The notes below the pieces were generated by a model. It ran no database searches. It was not told the DNA's origin and saw nothing but the letters and a program-made list of their open reading frames with translations. DNA of 64,000 bases, taken from positions 2,046,001 to 2,110,000 of the forward strand of contig JAEVHH010000006.1 of NCBI GenBank assembly GCA_017607445.1. Direction: 5' to 3'. Positions 59,636 through 64,000 of this stretch are shown here, one piece after another. The position numbers and the translations under genes are program-made. The first letter of the stretch is position 1. Every line of letters begins with the position of its first letter. The DNA comes from Histoplasma ohiense (taxonomy: Eukaryota > Ascomycota > Eurotiomycetes > Onygenales > Ajellomycetaceae).

Positions 59636-62600
59636 TCAATCGACGATCTCTTCATCAAAAAGATTCCTCCGAAAGAACCGCAATATCTGCCTCCCAACCT
59701 CTTTCCCAACCAACGGCTCCAGCTCCTCCATCTCCATATTCGCGATCTGCTGCAAATTCTCCGTCTCCAAAATCAGCCGCTCCGCGATCTTGGGCGTCAC
59801 GCCGGGAACAGCTCGTAACATATCCTGCGGCAGCTGGTTGAAGGTTCGATGCTCGATGCCCGCCGCTGTCATGATGCTGTTGCTAGCACCTGTTGCTGCA
59901 GCGGCCATAGCAGGGGATGTGATATCAAAATCTAGCCCGATTTGGACGGCACGGATGGGATCTGGTTCAGGGTTGTTCTTTTTCAGCTCTTCAAATATTT
60001 CTGCTGTTTGATAAGGGGAGGAGGACCAGATGATTTTTAACCGCGGGAAGGCGAGTGTGAGCAGTGTGAGGAGGTGCTGGACAGATTTCGGATTTGTGGG
60101 GTTTATCAAGTTACTGGATAGGCTTTCTGAGCCATGCGTGTTTGTCGCGGAGGTGAATGCGTCGAAGGTAAAGGATTTGTTCTGGTCAAATTCAATCAGT
60201 AGGACTGGGGTTTTGTAATGTTGCAGCATTGTCTCAGCCTGATTATACAACCGGCCGTTTCTCAGCGAGCTGAACAGGTCACGGATCGATTTGCGCTCGA
60301 CACAGATGTCAGGGGTTAAGATGTAGTCTCCAACTGTCAATTGGCAGGGAACTACAATCATGCTTCGCCCATGGAGAAAGCAAGGGAGAGCGCTGCGAAA
60401 TTCGCGCACATCCACAACAACTGTAGGTGGGGCTGCCGTTGCGGCGAGTCGGCCCCCACCTGCTATGCGGGTATTTACTTTTCGGAGGAATTGCTCCTGA
60501 GGATCTTCTGCGTTTCTGTCATGGGTTATCGTCAGGGCCATGGACTGTAAGGTTTTAAATAGTCAGTTTTCAAATACATATGTAATACTGGCAGGTGGAA
60601 ATGCATGACACATACCCCTTTTTCTTTGATTAGTTTTGTGAATGCGTCTTTTTCCCTCCGGACCGCACTTAAATATCGCTGCTCTTCAACCGAACCTCCA
60701 TAATATAAAAAGTAAACCCTGACTTCCCGGTCTGTGTGAGAACTTCGGTAGACCTCTACCCTGCGAATGAAAGCTGCGTCCGGTTCGTACATGATTATAT
60801 ATCGTGGCTTGACTTCTTCAAGGACATGGTCGTCCACGTCTCCCTGGTAAGAGTATACCATTAGGAGATCGTTCATGTCATACAGTTGATAGAAATCTTC
60901 CATATCTTTTAGGTCGTCATCCACAATCTCAACCCCGATAGCTTCATCTTGCGGCTCAGCAAGTTTGATTTCCTCCAGAAGTGTTGATACCTGTGATGAC
61001 GCCATCGTATCGGGCTGGACACTGTTGCTTGCACTTCTGACTGGTGCCAGACCTGAGCCTCCGCCTCCGCGAACACGTCGTCTCTTGTTCGGTGGCGCTC
61101 TTCCTTGATAGCGGGTTGCTGAACCCACGGAACTATACCCTGCTGCCGTGCCCGACTCCTGCTTTGATTTAGTATCATACATATTGCTGTTAATTTTTGA
61201 CGAAATGCGTTTCCAATTTAAATAGTTCCGGAGTTTTCTCCGAAGCATAAACTCCCCTGAAGGCTTGTTGTCATCTGCTTCTACCTCATCATTCGTTTCG
61301 TCATTGGGCGTTTCAACTTTGATGCGCATTGTTTCTAAATATTCTCTGATTTGGTAGCAGGTTTTCCCGTCGCTACACATGATCAATATAGTTCCATTGG
61401 AGCCACCCGGGGCAACAGGGTTGGGATATGTACTCCTCTCAATTTCGTCTAGAACATCCGCAAGAACTGACCATTTTGGCTGTTCTTCAAGTACTGGCTC
61501 CAAGGCTGATGGTAAAGAGGCTGTGTCAGATATAAACTCCTGATTGCTAATTTTGCCGCGATAAACTCTAGACTTTGCAGTTTGAAATAGAACATGAGCT
61601 GCATCAAGAAACAGCCAAGGGGAGTAGTTCTGCCTTGTTGATCCCGGCGGTGGCGAGTGCATAGCGATGATGGTGTCAAGGTATTTGATAAAAGAGACTG
61701 AATCGTACGTCAGTAATGAGCTGTGGCAGATACATTAGCACTACTCCCATATTTCTACATGAAATGTTAGTTGTCTAGACTTACTGGAGTATCGACCTCA
61801 GGACAGCTAAATCACTAACTATTTGTTTTGTTCTAGAGGTTACACGATGCCACATATGTTCTAACTGCCGCCGGATAGCCACATCAAAATCTTGATGTAA
61901 GGCACTATCCACCGTCCAGTCCTCAATGTCGAGGCCGGAATTTGCCCTTTTGATCTCTCGAATGTTCGCTTCGACACATTCTAGGACCGCGTTTTGGATA
62001 TCTCGCATTTTGTCTGTCATCGGTATTTCTAGCTCGATGACTTCAGCTTTCTTCCGGCCTTCCAAGGACTCTGCTACTGTAACCTGGAATCTTGGCCAGA
62101 GGGACGGCTTCCGAAGAAATAGATTCCGCATTATGTTTGCTAGAGGGCTGAAGCCAATTGTGAAAGGTTCCGGAGAATCAGAGAAAGCTTTCAAAAAGCC
62201 CACTTTGTTGAATTGCCGATATATACGGATAATAAATGCTTCCAACGAGGTGGCAACGATTCTAGAACAAGTTTAATATACCACCGCAACTTTAGCAGGG
62301 CTCAATAACTCTTACTTTTCAGCATGGAGAACAATTAAGCCAGTAATGGTTTCGGGATCAAGTAACTCTATTGGTTCTATTAGCAAACTGCTTAACTAGG
62401 TGCAGAAGGGCAACTCAACTGGATAACAAATCGACAACCAATATCCGCGATGTGACACTCAGGATACCGCCTTGGGCGTACATTTTTTGCCTTATATTAC
62501 ATCATGTCAGAGATAAATAAACAATAACTCTCGGTGTCACGAAGCATACCTCAGAGGAACAGTAGCTCTATCGGTATTGATCACTTTAAGGCCTCTGGCC

Positions 62601-62972
62601 AGGGGAGTTCTGCTGACCGCATATTGTTCGGCGAGAGCTGTGTCAAGCATCAGCATCATTTACTGTGTCAAACACCGTGAGGATACGCACCTTCCCCAAT
62701 CCATTCATTTTCTCGACTACCAGCACCCACCACTATGATAAGGTTATTGCCGGCTGCATCATATGAATGTAATAGATTCGTCACGATACGCAGCAGGCCA
62801 AGGCCCCTTGCAAGAATTACTAGTTCATCCTCGGCTCTGAGTTCTGAGAACAAATCTTGCTGATATTGCTAGACAAGTTTGTTAGATCTTATTGATCTAT
62901 GACCCACAGACATGCGATGCTTACAAGTGGCAGTGATAGCTTCACGACTGGGTTGGTTTGTTCGCCAGACAT
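59636..62972 (-). CDS. RAD1: RAD1/XPF structure-specific endonuclease subunit
   Basis: Catalytic subunit of the XPF-ERCC1 (Rad1-Rad10) nuclease, which cuts 5' of lesions in nucleotide excision repair. Eight exons by splice reading: 62972-62925, 62868-62691, 62637-62550, 62490-62420, 62367-62316, 62261-61785, 61720-60616 and 60544-59636. Phases close throughout and give 975 aa. The inactive helicase-like N-terminus has LFSELRAEDELVILARGLGL and TSLEAFIIRIYRQFNKVGFL. The ERCC4 nuclease carries VVVDVREFRSALP and the signature GD...ERKSIRD (VGDYILTPDICVERKSIRDL). C-terminal helix-hairpin-helix motifs (LRAVPGVTPKIAERLI, MEELEPLVG) serve dimerisation and DNA binding. The 3' splice site of intron 4 (62368) has an in-frame alternative 9 bp upstream. 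Divergent from CHS5. Confidence 0.95.
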
Positions 62973-63404
62973 CAGGATTCCTTGAACCCTATTCGATACA
63001 AAGGCACATGGCCACGTGATTGATAGAATACGTGATGATTTCTGTAGAGGTATTGCTCATTATAATGAGACATGCGAGTGAAGCAACCGCCGAGCGAATA
63101 TCTTGACTTCGGACCCCCGTGCTTGTATTGTTGCGCCTACAGGGCTTCGACGACGAAAGCAGGATACCTACCAAAAGCAGACAGTGCGCCTGCTGCTATA
63201 AGCAAGCGGGTTCTAGCTCCTAAAAGCAGCCGCACCAACTTCCGTTCAGGGAAAATAGATATTCTGACGTAATCATCTCATCTTGACAGCTTCGTCTTCA
63301 GTTGTGTCGAGATCCTCAGCTTATCTTGTGATAAATCAGACATGTCAATGCTGTTCCCAATATAACACTGTCGCCCTTCCTCCCGTCGCCTTTATTCGCT
63401 CGCC
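62973..63404. promoter_or_regulatory. Divergent promoter region of RAD1 and CHS5
   Basis: A 432-bp gap between two start codons in opposite directions, with no ORF of its own. Both promoters must lie here. No specific site can be named. Confidence 0.6.
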
Positions 63405-64000
63405 ATGCTGATTTCTCTGACTGTTGGGAAGGTCGATGCTGGCGTCGCTGTCCTCCTGACTGAAGACAATCGACTTGTAAGCTATATCTATCCCCACCAT
63501 TTCCTTGCCTACACAGTTCCTATCACTTTCGGTGTTTATGTCACATTCAGCTATGACAGCGGTAGATGGCCTTTGAAGTATCACTGTCATATGGCCCCCT
63601 TTGTATCTGCTTCCCATTGCTCCATGAACGCTCTGCTTACATTGTTCACTGTAGATCGAATTTCCGTCTGTTCTCCTGCCAAAAAATATAGCATCAGGCA
63701 GCATCGTTGATATAACAGTGTCGCGCAACCTGGCCGCGGAAGCCGCAAGTGTTTCCACTTTCCAATCCCTGCAAAAGCGTATCCTACAAACCTATGGCAT
63801 CCATACACCGTCTGCACCTGTCCTGCGCCTCAGAAATGCGACTCAAACATCCCTTGTTCTTGAATGGGACCCAATCAACTTAGCCACCGCATCCCTCAAG
63901 TCGCTGTCCTTATACCGCAATGACTCCAAGGCAGGTTCAATTCCAAGACCAAAGGAGATGCTTAGCACCAAAATCAGCGGCCTTGCAATTGACACAGAGT
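63405..64000 (+). CDS. CHS5: CHS5, exomer scaffold for chitin synthase export (5' part, runs off the window)
   Basis: Exomer scaffold that, in yeast, helps carry chitin synthase III from the trans-Golgi to the cell surface. Exon 1 is 63405-63476 (MLISLTVGKVDAGVAVLLTE..), intron 63477-63654 (178 nt, GTAAGC..CTGTAG), and exon 2 from 63655 (IEFPSVLLPKNIASGSIVDI). It continues with SRNLAAEAASVSTFQSLQK and the start of the fibronectin type III domain (RLRNATQTSLVLEWDPINLA, STKISGLAIDTE). The BRCT domain and the Lys/Glu-rich tail expected in this family lie beyond the end of the window. Confidence 0.93.

Overview
The window is nuclear DNA from a filamentous ascomycete. Its genes carry short introns (about 50-180 nt) with GT..AG ends and encode fungal housekeeping proteins: MRS2, LAS17/WASP, eIF1A, RAD1/XPF and CHS5. 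The layout is GC-balanced gene islands beside a long, CpG-poor, AT-rich block full of decayed Gypsy elements. That fits Onygenales of the Ajellomycetaceae type (Blastomyces/Emmonsia-like). The species assignment is inference from style and not proven here.

Left gene island (1-13.6 kb): MRS2 mitochondrial Mg2+ channel (-), an F-box-like protein (+), a small GPI-anchored surface protein (-), the WASP homologue LAS17 (-, with a one-base frame break at a 12-G run), a 75-aa conserved-looking small protein (+) and a 208-aa protein of unknown function (-).

Repeat block (13.7-57.5 kb). This is a set of nested mobile elements whose junctions can be resolved to the base. (i) An old relic with a minus-strand tnp2/CACTA-like transposase gene holds a 6.9-kb Gypsy chromovirus (element A, 14911-21852, 271-bp LTRs, TSD ATATA) with an unusual antisense ORF near its 3' end. 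(ii) Gypsy B (24982-37271, 533-bp LTRs, TSD GATAA) was entered by inverted Gypsy C (31052-37257, 596-bp LTRs, TSD GTACG) 9 bp from its 3' end, giving a 12-kb imperfect palindrome. (iii) A Tad-like LINE (38395-47098, 12-bp TSD) was entered by a 1406-bp composite SINE (40118-41523, 13-bp TSD). The SINE has a GC-rich tRNA-type head and a tail shared with that LINE's 3' end. (iv) A Copia element (49136-54273) has only 97-bp LTRs and TSD TTTTC. (v) A Fot1/pogo element (55131-57454, 44-bp TIRs, TA target) sits inside an F-box-like gene remnant. Element bodies carry many C-to-T/G-to-A changes. Stops fall mostly at former Trp codons as TGA, and CpG and CpC/GpG are depleted while CpA/TpG stays common. 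This is RIP-like but not the textbook CpA-to-TpA pattern.

Right gene island (57.6-64 kb): eIF1A/TIF11 (+), RAD1/XPF nuclease (-, eight exons), and the start of CHS5 (+, running off the window), which is divergent from RAD1. These genes are intact and ordinary. The interest of the window lies in the repeat block, above all the LINE/SINE pair, the antisense ORF in element A and the mutation signature.
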